Positions 16,339 through 24,741 of a stretch of 64,000 nucleotides of DNA are shown here, piece after piece. Source of the stretch: JAICMB01 sp035295125. GTDB lineage: Bacteria; Acidobacteriota; Terriglobia; Bryobacterales; Bryobacteraceae. Every line of letters starts with the position of its first letter. Position 1 is the first letter of the stretch. Under the pieces are notes generated by a model. It was not told the DNA's origin. It ran no database searches and saw only the letters and a program-made list of their open reading frames with translations. The DNA is taken from assembly GCA_035295125.1 (NCBI GenBank), contig DATGJP010000080.1, positions 1 through 64,000 on the forward strand, in the 5' to 3' direction. A program made the position numbers and the translations under genes.

Positions 16339-17840
16339 GTGACACGGGCCGATGTGTAACGCTCGCCACCACGGTCAGCGTTCAAAACTACCTCTTCCGG
16401 AGCAATCGGCTGAGCGAAAATGCGGGCGCCAGCTACCTCGTCGAAGAAGCCTTCAAGGATTTGGGGGGAAAGAATCGGGGTTCTAGGATCTATGTTGGCG
16501 GCGGAGGTGCGGCCTTCGTTTTTCCCAGCCGCAGCGCCGCTGTAGATGCAATTAAGACATGGAGCCGTGATTGGCTTATTGACAAGGCCCCTGGGCTGCG
16601 CGTCGCGGTTTGCCATCAAAGCGTCGAGCGATCGCTCCGGCGTGCGTATCTGAAAGCCCAGCAACAGCTCAAGCAGAACGAAGACAAGGCGCCGTTCGGG
16701 GCTTGGCCTGGCGCTCTGCCGGTCGTTCGTGAGTGCACCTCCACCGGGCTCGCGGCGGAGTGCGAGAGCTACGGATCATGGGTAAGCCGAGAGGCTCTCA
16801 CGAAACGCGACAAAGCGAAAAAATCTCGCGACCAAGCGCACGACAAGTACTTCAATGTGCTCCGCGCCCGCACCTTTCCGGAAGAACTGGAGGATCTTGG
16901 CAGTGTCGAAGGCTCATCTCACATCGCCGTCGTGCACGCGGACGGCGACGGGATCGGCGAGCTTTTCCGGCGCACGGCTCTCAACTGCTCCGACGAAGAT
17001 GACGAGTTCTTCAGAAATCAGATGTTTAGTCTCTCGGAATCAGTCAAAGGGCTCGAGCGAGAGGCGTTCGGGGCGACCATCGCGGAACTCATCCAATACC
17101 AGGAGGCGCATTCAGAGGCCCGTGACGTGTGGGTCCGGCCCCTGGTGGAGGCGGGTGACGATCTCACGTTCGTGACCAAGGGCAAACTCGGCGTGGCCCT
17201 TACAGTGCGCTATCTGCGCCACTTCCGCGACATGTCGCGCCACTGGTTGGCCGACTTTGCGGAAACAAAGGGCCAGGCTTGGTCCGCATGCGCCGGCGTA
17301 GCAATCGTGCCGGGTAAATTCCCATTTGCGCGGGCATACCACTTGGCTGAGCAACTTGCTGGCGGCGCGAAGGCAAAACGCCGGGAACTTCTGAACGCCG
17401 GCGCGACTGGGCCCGACGCTTGCTGGATCGACTTTCAGCCAATTCTCGAAGCGAGCGCGGATACCCTCACCAAGACACGCGATCTCATGTACGGTCTCGC
17501 ACAGAGCCAGCTACAGCGGCCCTATTGCATCGCCGGCGCCCGGGATGCTGCCTACAATTGGCAACGCTTCGAATGGATGTGGAAGGAGTTTGGCAAGTGG
17601 CCCCGCAGCAGGGCCAAGGAGCTGTTCGAGGCGCTGCCGCGCGGTGCAGCTGTGACAGACGAGACGGTAACGCTTGCGAGCGCAGCCGGCTGGTCCACTC
17701 CGGCGGCCCAGAATCGCCCGGCGTTCCTCGAGACGAGTACCGTCTCGGCCGCGGAATATTGGGACCCACTGGAGATGCTCGATCTCCATGAAGATCTCGC
17801 CCCAGGAAGGGGGAAAACAAATGCTGCGGCTCGCGATTAA
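16335..17840 (+). CDS. cas10: Cas10 large subunit, HD-less, with cyclase palm domains
   Basis: The ATG at 16335 overlaps the preceding stop and gives 501 residues, short for Cas10. The first palm has the glycine loop GGGGAAFVF near 55-63. The second has HADGDGIGELF at 200-210 and EAGDDLTFV at 272-280, which is the GGDD motif with the first Gly as Ala. Both metal-binding acidic sites are therefore present, and synthesis of cyclic oligoadenylate is likely. The N-terminal HD DNase domain of many Cas10 proteins is absent. The two CARF proteins in the locus fit a working cyclase. The 3' end overlaps the next gene by 20 nt. Confidence 0.88.
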   Translation: MSDTGRCVTLATTVSVQNYLFRSNRLSENAGASYLVEEAFKDLGGKNRGSRIYVGGGGAAFVFPSRSAAVDAIKTWSRDWLIDKAPGLRVAVCHQSVERSLRRAYLKAQQQLKQNEDKAPFGAWPGALPVVRECTSTGLAAECESYGSWVSREALTKRDKAKKSRDQAHDKYFNVLRARTFPEELEDLGSVEGSSHIAVVHADGDGIGELFRRTALNCSDEDDEFFRNQMFSLSESVKGLEREAFGATIAELIQYQEAHSEARDVWVRPLVEAGDDLTFVTKGKLGVALTVRYLRHFRDMSRHWLADFAETKGQAWSACAGVAIVPGKFPFARAYHLAEQLAGGAKAKRRELLNAGATGPDACWIDFQPILEASADTLTKTRDLMYGLAQSQLQRPYCIAGARDAAYNWQRFEWMWKEFGKWPRSRAKELFEALPRGAAVTDETVTLASAAGWSTPAAQNRPAFLETSTVSAAEYWDPLEMLDLHEDLAPGRGKTNAAARD

Positions 17841-20283
17841 ACTGCTGAGCCCGATGTGCCCATCATCGGGCATGGGGCGTCCCGGCATTGTCGATAGGGA
17901 CGTAGTATTTGAGCCCGAGGGACTTCCCTACGTTCCTGGACGCCGGTTGAAAGGCTTGCTACGCGACGCGTATCGCGAGTTGCGGGAGGCGCCCGGATTT
18001 GTGTTTCCTGGCCTGCCCTCGCCGGAGGAGGTCTTCGGGAGAACCGGCGATTATAAGGCCGGGCGTCTACGTTTAGAGAACGCGTGGCTATCGGACCGGC
18101 CCGTGCTCGCGTCATGGCTGCGTTGGCTAGCGCGAGAATCTACACCAATCACACGGGAGGACGTCATGGCGGAGCACACCTCCATCCGCCGCCAGACAAA
18201 GATCGATCGGCATTACGCGCGTGCCGAAGAAGACACGCTTCGCGCCACTCGGCTCTTGCGTGCCGGTCTGGAATTCCATGCGGCCATTGGCGATCTGACG
18301 GAGGCCGATTGCACAGCGCTAGCTCTGGCGGCAGCGGCGCTGCAGTCGATGGGTACGGCCCGAAATCGAGGGCTCGGCGAAGTGGAATGCAGGCTGCAAA
18401 AAGACGATGGCGACAAATGGATCGACCTCACCGCGGAAGCGCTGGCGGGACTAGAGGAAGAAAAGCTCGTTTCCGCTGGGGTGAGCAAAGGCGCGGCCGC
18501 CCATCTGGCTACGGAGCAAGGCGACAGCGCCGTTTCGACCCTACCATCACGATTGGTCTTCTCGATCAAGCTGCAGCAGGGCGCGGTGCTTCCGAAGATA
18601 GGCGGCGATCCGTTCACAGTAGCTACGCACGACTACATTCCAGGCTCAAGCATTCGAGGGCTCCTCGCATCGCTTTATTTGAACGCTCACGGTTTGGCCG
18701 ACGATCGCTTTTATAAACTGTTTTGCGGCGACGTCGCATTCCTGCCTGCCACGCCGACTCTTCCTTCTGGTCGCACCTCGCAACCTGTGCCGCACTCAGT
18801 CCGCACCGACAAACACGACCCTAAGAAGATCGAGGATCTTGCCCTCAAGCCCGAACGCGATCCGGAAGAGGGACCTCTTCCATCTGCGCGCGTTCAGTTT
18901 CGCTGGGCCAATCTGGCAAGTTTGCAGAACGGCAGCGAGGCGGAACACGTAGCGGTTCAGACGGAACTGCATTACCACCACGCCCGTGCGGGCGACCGCC
19001 GCGTGCAGCGCGCCTTGGGAACATTCGATCCTGATAAACCCGATGATTTTACCGAACTCGATGATTCAACCCGACGGCTTGACAACGCTCACCGCGGCGC
19101 TCTATTCAACTACGAGAGCATTGCACCTGGGCAGACCTTTATGGGCGAGATCCTTGGGCCCCCACGTGATCTCGATCAGATCCGCTCACTTATTTCCGAC
19201 GATGGCGCGCGGGTCAATATCGGCCGATCTCGCAATGCACAGTACGGAGGAGCGGCGACGTTCTTCTGGACGAGCAAGCCCGAAGCCCGCGGCAGCAGTG
19301 AAGAGACGGTTGAGGCCGAGCGCCTGATCGTGACGCTTCTGACACCTCTGATCGGCGTCAATAAGTACGGTCATCCGGTGCCGGAGTTCCCCACAGCAGA
19401 ATTGGCGGAAGCGCTGGGTACTGAACTGAAAGACGAGAGGGCGTTTACTCGTACTGAATGGCAAGGCGCCTATCTGGCTCATCAACGGCTGCCGCGTCAG
19501 CAGATGCCTGCACTCTCGGCAGGAAGCGTTTTCATCCTAAGAGTGAAGGACCCGAACGGTCGCAAGCTGATGCTCGGCGACGCCGCGCGACGCTCCTACG
19601 GTTTACGGACTGAAGACGGCTTTGGGCGTATCGATATACGCGTCCATGAAGAAACCGAATATGCAGCGGTGCACTTCGCAAGAGAAGGGCCCATTCGATT
19701 CGCCGAGACGGATAAGAGCGTGGAGGCCGCCGACGGTCCGCGGCGCTCATTGGCAATGGGCATTCTGAAGGAACGCATTCAATTGCATGCGCGAGGCGAG
19801 GCCTTGAAAGACGCGCACAAAGCCTATAACGACTTGGATCGGGTCAATCCGCATTTGATCGCACGGCTGAGCCTGATGCTCGCGCAGAGTACGCTGGATG
19901 AGTTTGCCGCCAAGCTGAAGGACCCTGAGGACGTTCCGCCCCGCGAGCGGGCGCGCACTCTGCTGCGGGATACTGCAAGGCGGCAACTCGATCGCGTTTG
20001 GATCAAGTTACCCGACAAGAACCACACGTTGCGTTCATATCTTCGCGACAGAGCCGCCAATTGGGGCGCTGCTTTCGATGCTCTCGCAAAGGCAGTTTAT
20101 AGCGGAACACCGTCATGGTTCGAAGTACTGGGCACCGACAATCCGTTGTCGGGGAGTAAGACCCATGCTGATTTTGCGAAGAAAGTAATGCATGGTTACC
20201 TTGCGCAGTATCTGGCGGGTCTGGCAATCGAGATACGCCGACGCGAAAAGGGACGCCGTCATGCGGCGGGAGGAAAGGCATGA
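17821..20283 (+). CDS. RAMP-Csx10 fusion subunit
   Basis: I took the ATG at 17821 (MLRLAIKLLS), preceded by GGAAGGGGG, giving 820 residues; the longer frame runs back inside cas10. Residues 1-190 form a Cas7/Csm3-like RAMP domain: VDRDVVFEPEGLPYVPGRRL with Asp25 and Asp27 where Cas7 has its target-cleaving Asp, ending in the glycine-rich ARNRGLGEVEC. Residues 243-610 resemble Csx10: HDYIPGSSIRGLLASLYL, FYKLFCGDVAFLPA, VNIGRSRNAQYGGAA, and RTEDGFGRIDI. The last 200 residues are mostly helical and may contribute a small-subunit (Cas11-like) part. It would combine backbone and Cas5-like roles in the type III-D complex. Confidence 0.8.
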   Translation: MLRLAIKLLSPMCPSSGMGRPGIVDRDVVFEPEGLPYVPGRRLKGLLRDAYRELREAPGFVFPGLPSPEEVFGRTGDYKAGRLRLENAWLSDRPVLASWLRWLARESTPITREDVMAEHTSIRRQTKIDRHYARAEEDTLRATRLLRAGLEFHAAIGDLTEADCTALALAAAALQSMGTARNRGLGEVECRLQKDDGDKWIDLTAEALAGLEEEKLVSAGVSKGAAAHLATEQGDSAVSTLPSRLVFSIKLQQGAVLPKIGGDPFTVATHDYIPGSSIRGLLASLYLNAHGLADDRFYKLFCGDVAFLPATPTLPSGRTSQPVPHSVRTDKHDPKKIEDLALKPERDPEEGPLPSARVQFRWANLASLQNGSEAEHVAVQTELHYHHARAGDRRVQRALGTFDPDKPDDFTELDDSTRRLDNAHRGALFNYESIAPGQTFMGEILGPPRDLDQIRSLISDDGARVNIGRSRNAQYGGAATFFWTSKPEARGSSEETVEAERLIVTLLTPLIGVNKYGHPVPEFPTAELAEALGTELKDERAFTRTEWQGAYLAHQRLPRQQMPALSAGSVFILRVKDPNGRKLMLGDAARRSYGLRTEDGFGRIDIRVHEETEYAAVHFAREGPIRFAETDKSVEAADGPRRSLAMGILKERIQLHARGEALKDAHKAYNDLDRVNPHLIARLSLMLAQSTLDEFAAKLKDPEDVPPRERARTLLRDTARRQLDRVWIKLPDKNHTLRSYLRDRAANWGAAFDALAKAVYSGTPSWFEVLGTDNPLSGSKTHADFAKKVMHGYLAQYLAGLAIEIRRREKGRRHAAGGKA

Positions 20284-21737
20284 ACGACCGAATCGTTAAG
20301 CGCTACTACGCAACCGGCGTATGGGAATCGTCTTCGGCGCTGCACGTGGGCGGCGAATCGGTCGGCGCCGCGACCGCCGATATGGTCCTGTTGCGTGCGG
20401 ATGATGGATGCTTCTACATTCCCGGTCCGAGTCTCGCTGGCGCTGCTCGAAGCGCATTAGCAAGGCGGTTCGCCGAGAAATATGATGCCTTCCGAGACAA
20501 CGAGGAGCCCCCGATTGTTCGAGCGCTGTTCGGTCGCGACCACAGTCGCAAATGGACTGGAGAGAGCGAAGAACGGGAGCGTACCGGGTATGCGAGCTCG
20601 CTCAGCGTATTTGATGCACCTGCCGTAGACTGGGTGGAGGCCGCAGTCCGCGATGGAGTGCGGATCGATGCAACTAACGGAATTGCTGTCGACGGAGCTA
20701 AGTTCGACATCGAGGTGCTGCCCGCCGGAGCAAGATTCCGGCTTCGTTTCACGCTAAGCATTTTTGAGGAGATGCCTGAATGCGTTTCCGAGCAGGACGC
20801 TCTAACAGCGTTTCAGGCGATGCTAACCGCTTATTGCGGCGAGATCCGCCTCGGTGCGCGTACGCGACGTGGCTATGGCGAGGGAGCAGTGCACGATTGG
20901 AAAATTCACGTGCTAGACATGTCGCGCCCTGCACACGTGAAGGCATGGCTTTTGCGCCGTCCCGAATTGGGTGATGTTGTGGAATTCAGGGCTCAGCAGG
21001 CGGCCAACAATATGTTCACCCTCGACGGCCGCTTTCAACTTCGCACATCCCTATTGGTGCGCAGCGCCTCGACGCGGCCGGGCGATCCCGACACCGTTCA
21101 GCTATTCGAGTCGGGTAGTGCAGTGCTTCCAGGAACCAGTCTTGCGGGTGCAATTCGCGCCCGATGCAGCCAGATTGCGGTGACAATGCTGGAAAACGAC
21201 GAAGTAGCGAGGGCAATGATCGACAGCCTGTTTGGCCCTCATCACGAGACCGACGGCCCTAAGGAAGCGTTACGGGGTGGCCGCGTTTGGGTTTCTGAGG
21301 CCCACCTCGGCGGAGAGCGGCGAGTGCAAGGGCGCGTGCAGATCGATCGCTTCACCGGCGGCGCACGCGAGTCCGCGCTCTTCGATGAGGCCCCGCTGTG
21401 GCCTACAAATGGATCTCAAGCGCAAATCCGCATTCAACTTGAAGAACCAACCGACGTAGAAATCGGCCTTTTGTTACTGGCATTCAAGGACCTTTGGGTG
21501 GGGGATTTGACGTTGGGAGGCGAGGCGTCGGGAGGCCGCGGCGTGTTTTTCGGTAGTAATGCAGTCATCTCTGCTCCAGACGGACGGACGTGGACGCTTC
21601 GTGCGACGGAGCAGGACCCAGCGGATGTCGAAACCGACGGGGATCGAGAAGCGCTGGAAAGCTTCGTTACGGCTTTTGCGAGGGAGGGCCGCGCCTGGAT
21701 GCCGCGTCCATGGGAGGTCGAGAATGTCACGGATTGA
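20280..21737 (+). CDS. Tandem Cas7-Cas7 (Csm3-like) fusion
   Basis: A 485-residue RAMP protein with two Csm3-like units. Unit one (1-215) shows FYIPGPSLAGAARSAL, the SSLSVFDA strand, DGVRIDATNGIAVDGAKFD and the glycine-rich RTRRGYGEG. Unit two (250-430) repeats the plan: AVLPGTSLAGAIRARC, RVWVSEAHLGG, VQIDRFTGGARESALFD and GEASGGRGVFFG. Asp34 (TADMVLLR) lies where Csm3 has its target-RNA-cutting aspartate. In unit two Asp269 or Asp271 is the candidate. Two Cas7 units in one chain, plus one in the preceding gene, suggest a backbone of fixed length. Its start overlaps the previous stop by 4 nt. Confidence 0.85.
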   Translation: MNDRIVKRYYATGVWESSSALHVGGESVGAATADMVLLRADDGCFYIPGPSLAGAARSALARRFAEKYDAFRDNEEPPIVRALFGRDHSRKWTGESEERERTGYASSLSVFDAPAVDWVEAAVRDGVRIDATNGIAVDGAKFDIEVLPAGARFRLRFTLSIFEEMPECVSEQDALTAFQAMLTAYCGEIRLGARTRRGYGEGAVHDWKIHVLDMSRPAHVKAWLLRRPELGDVVEFRAQQAANNMFTLDGRFQLRTSLLVRSASTRPGDPDTVQLFESGSAVLPGTSLAGAIRARCSQIAVTMLENDEVARAMIDSLFGPHHETDGPKEALRGGRVWVSEAHLGGERRVQGRVQIDRFTGGARESALFDEAPLWPTNGSQAQIRIQLEEPTDVEIGLLLLAFKDLWVGDLTLGGEASGGRGVFFGSNAVISAPDGRTWTLRATEQDPADVETDGDREALESFVTAFAREGRAWMPRPWEVENVTD

Positions 21738-22230
21738 GATGAGCCCCTCCTGGCTTAAGAACGCGGCCCTGGCGGTGGGAGGTAATGCTCGGGCTTTGAT
21801 TCAGGGTTATCCTTACACCGGCTTCGCTCGCGTCAGCGATACCGGAGAACTGACCGCTCCCGACGTGGAACTGAGCGCGCCCGTATGGCGGCGATTTTGG
21901 GACGTGCGCGTTTTTGGGCAGGACGGAGAATGGCATGCCTGGCGCGGCGGCGATAGCATTTGGCAGGACCGCGACTCTCGCGTCCACGCTCGCGAAGGCC
22001 GGGAATGCATCCAGCGCACTTACGCGTTATGGGGCAGCGATGCCGAGATACACGACGGCTGGACGTGCTGCCAGGAACAACGCGGGGCAAGGATTTGGGT
22101 TCCTTTCGACGCCTGGCACATTAGAAGACTGCCCCTCGAAGTTGAAGTGCAGCACGTGGTCGACTTCGACGAGAACGGCATTTGCGGTGTGGTGGATTTC
22201 TTCATAACTGGATTTAAGGGAGAACTGTGA
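21724..22230 (+). CDS. csx19: Csx19-like type III-D subunit
   Basis: A 168-residue protein from the ATG at 21724, overlapping the end of the Cas7 fusion by 14 nt. It matches what I remember of the TIGR03984/Csx19 family in order of motifs: RVFGQDGEWHAWRGGDS, YALWGSDAEIHDGW, then LEVEVQHVVDFDENG and a final short strand. Csx19 occurs only in subtype III-D operons beside Csx10; its exact job is not settled. The frame is open further upstream but only as a shadow of the preceding gene. Confidence 0.75.
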   Translation: MSRIEMSPSWLKNAALAVGGNARALIQGYPYTGFARVSDTGELTAPDVELSAPVWRRFWDVRVFGQDGEWHAWRGGDSIWQDRDSRVHAREGRECIQRTYALWGSDAEIHDGWTCCQEQRGARIWVPFDAWHIRRLPLEVEVQHVVDFDENGICGVVDFFITGFKGEL

Positions 22231-24341
22231 TGTCGAATCCTAAAGATCGCAAGCCTCACGGGCTCGATGCCTTAAGGGATTTACGCGAGAAACTGCCGCC
22301 GGGACGACAGCAAACGCCACCGGAGGGACAGCGAGTAGAGGGCGTTCCAGCCGGGGCGGCACCGGCGACAAAGGGTGGCGTGCGCCGTTTTAGCTCCGAG
22401 GTGAATAATGCAAGCCGCGCGGGGCGCGCTCCTTATAACTTCATCCCGCTGCCGGATTCAACCCGCTTTGTCGCCGAGCCTCCACCGCTGGACCGCTATC
22501 ACGACGATTTCCTCTCAGGAACCATCGACCTCGAGATCGAGGCGCTGACGGAGTTTTATGTCAGGGGTATGTGGGAACTCGAAGAATTCACATCCGGAGG
22601 CCGGTCTGTCAAGGATCAATCAGAGCCATTTCGTGTGGGAAAGCGGCTGCGGCTGCCGGGACCAAGCATTCGAGGCATGATTCGGAATCTTGTCGAGATC
22701 ATTGGAGACGCCCCGCTCGACCCAGTCAACGATCGGCAGATGTTCTTTCGTGCCGTAGCGGCTACGCCAAACCCCGAGGACCGCAACTCATTCGAGCCTC
22801 ACGCGGTCGCTTATAAACGTCAGATCGCCACCGTGCGGGCGGGGTACCTAACAGGTAGTCCGACGGGATGGTCGATTCAGCCCGCGAAGCCCGTGTCCGG
22901 AGATCGCCCAGGCTATCGCTTGCGGACGGAGGAGACCTGGAAGCGCCGACAGATCCACTTCGCCCACGACACGATACGTGCATGGCCAGTTTCCCCTGGC
23001 GACAGAGGGGCAGAAGAGGGGTGGTTGATATGTTCCGGTTCGATCGCCAAGAAACACAATCAATGGGTCATTCCCGGTCCCGACGGTAAAGCTCAATCTG
23101 TCGACATCCCGCGCGAGGACGTCGAAGCTTACAAAGAAGGCGGTATTAGCCAAATGCTGGAGGAGAAAGGCTTTGATTTCACGGATCGGTCAAAGACCGT
23201 CCCATGTTTCTGGGTTGAGTGGCAAGACCGGGCCGGGAAGAAACATATCGCTTTCGGGCACACACCGTTCTTTCGACTTCCGTACGCCACCACCACGGCG
23301 CAGGCCATACCGGAGGGGAACCGAAGAGTAGAGGGGGACAACCAATGGGACTTGGCGCAGGCTATTTTCGGACGCGTGATGACGCGCACCGCCGGCGGCC
23401 CGGCACCATCGACTGAGAGTAAACGCGGGCGGGTATTCTTCGAGGATGGAATCGCACCGGAGGAGACGTGGCATGCGACGCGACCTGCAGCTGTTGTCCT
23501 TGGCGAGCCGAAGCCCACGACGTTCCAGCACTACGCTGTCCAGCCGGGCGACACAGTGGAACAATCGGTTCACTGGGACGGCGACTATAAGGGGTTAGGC
23601 AAGGCAGTAGTACGCGGCCACAAGATGTACTGGCATCGGCCTGGTGCTCCCATCAGACCGGCTGATACTAAGCAATCGCGGGTTCAGACCCTTATGCAAG
23701 TAGCACCCGCAGGCACCCGTTTCCAGGCGCGCGTCCGTTACGAAAATCTCCGGCCCTATGAATTGGGGGCATTGCTGGTTACGCTGCAACTGCCTAGGGC
23801 ATGCGCCCACCGCCTCGGCATGGGTAAGCCGCTAGGCCTTGGCAGTTTCCGGCTACGCATTGCGGCGTTGAGAGAAATCTCGCGCAAGCAACGCTACGCG
23901 AGACTTTTTCAGGAAGAAAATAATCGTTTAGCGCAGGGCGACTCCAACGGGAATGTCGTGTCCCGACAAGACGACTACTATTCCTGGTACTTCGACCCGA
24001 CGCTTAGGACGCGCCACACCGCGGAGGAGTTCTGGAAAAGGCCGCGCATGCGCGAACTTCACGCCATGCTCGACTTCGACAAGGGGCCGCAACAAGCCGA
24101 CTGGGCCGGCCGCACACGTTACCTGGAGTTCGGAAAGCTCGTTGCGGGTCCGTTGGCCGGCAAGACATATAACGAATACCAATCGATTGGGTACCCGCCA
24201 GATCGCCGCATGAGCAAACGGCGTCCTCTGCCGCCAGCAAGTCAGGTCTGGAGTGGCAAGAATACCCCCAACGATAGTCGGCCACAGTTTGAAGGTCCGC
24301 CTCTAGTTAAGAAGCTCCGGAGTGAGCCCACCAAGAGCTGA
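22230..24341 (+). CDS. TIGR03986-type CRISPR RAMP protein
   Basis: A 703-residue protein from the ATG at 22230 (TGATG overlap with csx19; a GTG one codon earlier also reads). After a disordered 60-residue N-terminus comes PYNFIPLPDS and HDDFLSGTIDLEIEALTEF, the characteristic opening of the TIGR03986 RAMP family, then LPGPSIRGMIRNLVEI, a typical Cas7 glycine loop. A second RAMP-like glycine-rich stretch lies near 540 (HRLGMGKPLGLGSF). The C-terminus is basic and proline-rich. It is the last gene of the effector operon. Proteins of this family accompany Csx10 and Csx19, supporting the III-D assignment. Confidence 0.8.
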   Translation: MSNPKDRKPHGLDALRDLREKLPPGRQQTPPEGQRVEGVPAGAAPATKGGVRRFSSEVNNASRAGRAPYNFIPLPDSTRFVAEPPPLDRYHDDFLSGTIDLEIEALTEFYVRGMWELEEFTSGGRSVKDQSEPFRVGKRLRLPGPSIRGMIRNLVEIIGDAPLDPVNDRQMFFRAVAATPNPEDRNSFEPHAVAYKRQIATVRAGYLTGSPTGWSIQPAKPVSGDRPGYRLRTEETWKRRQIHFAHDTIRAWPVSPGDRGAEEGWLICSGSIAKKHNQWVIPGPDGKAQSVDIPREDVEAYKEGGISQMLEEKGFDFTDRSKTVPCFWVEWQDRAGKKHIAFGHTPFFRLPYATTTAQAIPEGNRRVEGDNQWDLAQAIFGRVMTRTAGGPAPSTESKRGRVFFEDGIAPEETWHATRPAAVVLGEPKPTTFQHYAVQPGDTVEQSVHWDGDYKGLGKAVVRGHKMYWHRPGAPIRPADTKQSRVQTLMQVAPAGTRFQARVRYENLRPYELGALLVTLQLPRACAHRLGMGKPLGLGSFRLRIAALREISRKQRYARLFQEENNRLAQGDSNGNVVSRQDDYYSWYFDPTLRTRHTAEEFWKRPRMRELHAMLDFDKGPQQADWAGRTRYLEFGKLVAGPLAGKTYNEYQSIGYPPDRRMSKRRPLPPASQVWSGKNTPNDSRPQFEGPPLVKKLRSEPTKS

Positions 24342-24741
24342 TCTGCCGCAGTCGTGCTCCGGTCTTAGTGCTTTTGGCGCACCAATTGGCATGGTGAGCC
24401 GGTATTTCAAACCTACTGAAATCCGGCTGTTGATCTGTCGCCCCGAGGAATCCCGGCACCACGCATTTAAGCGTCAAAATTTCCTGGGCAACGGCTGCCC
24501 TACCCTATCGCTTTCATGGCATTCCACATGCCTCCCTTTTTCGAGATTCTCAATGGATGAGCAGAACGCGAAAAACAGCCACTGCTTAAATGCGTTACAC
24601 AATTTCCGCAAGTGGCTCATGGAGATCGCCACCAGACCGTCATGCATTCCGGAACAGGTATTATCGGCGGCTGATTCTGGAAAGTAATATCATGGGTTTT
24701 CAGTCTAATTTCCAAATGGACGCAGCCATCCCAGGCAAACT
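24342..24741. other. 400-bp non-coding gap with inverted repeats
   Basis: No credible gene is visible; a 121-codon plus-strand frame here has poor composition. At 24397-24428 there is a hairpin with a 12-bp stem (AGCCGG and ATTTCA on the 5' side), one bulged T and a 7-base loop, 56 bp after the CRISPR operon. It lacks a following T-run. A separate exact 12-bp inverted repeat, ACGCATTTAAGC, joins 24461-24472 to 24584-24595. The region should hold the end of the CRISPR operon and the promoter of the helicase operon. Confidence 0.5.

Noticed and set aside
24322..24687. 121-residue plus-strand frame in the gap
   Set aside because: Overlaps the RAMP gene end, lacks a ribosome-binding site and has unprotein-like composition.
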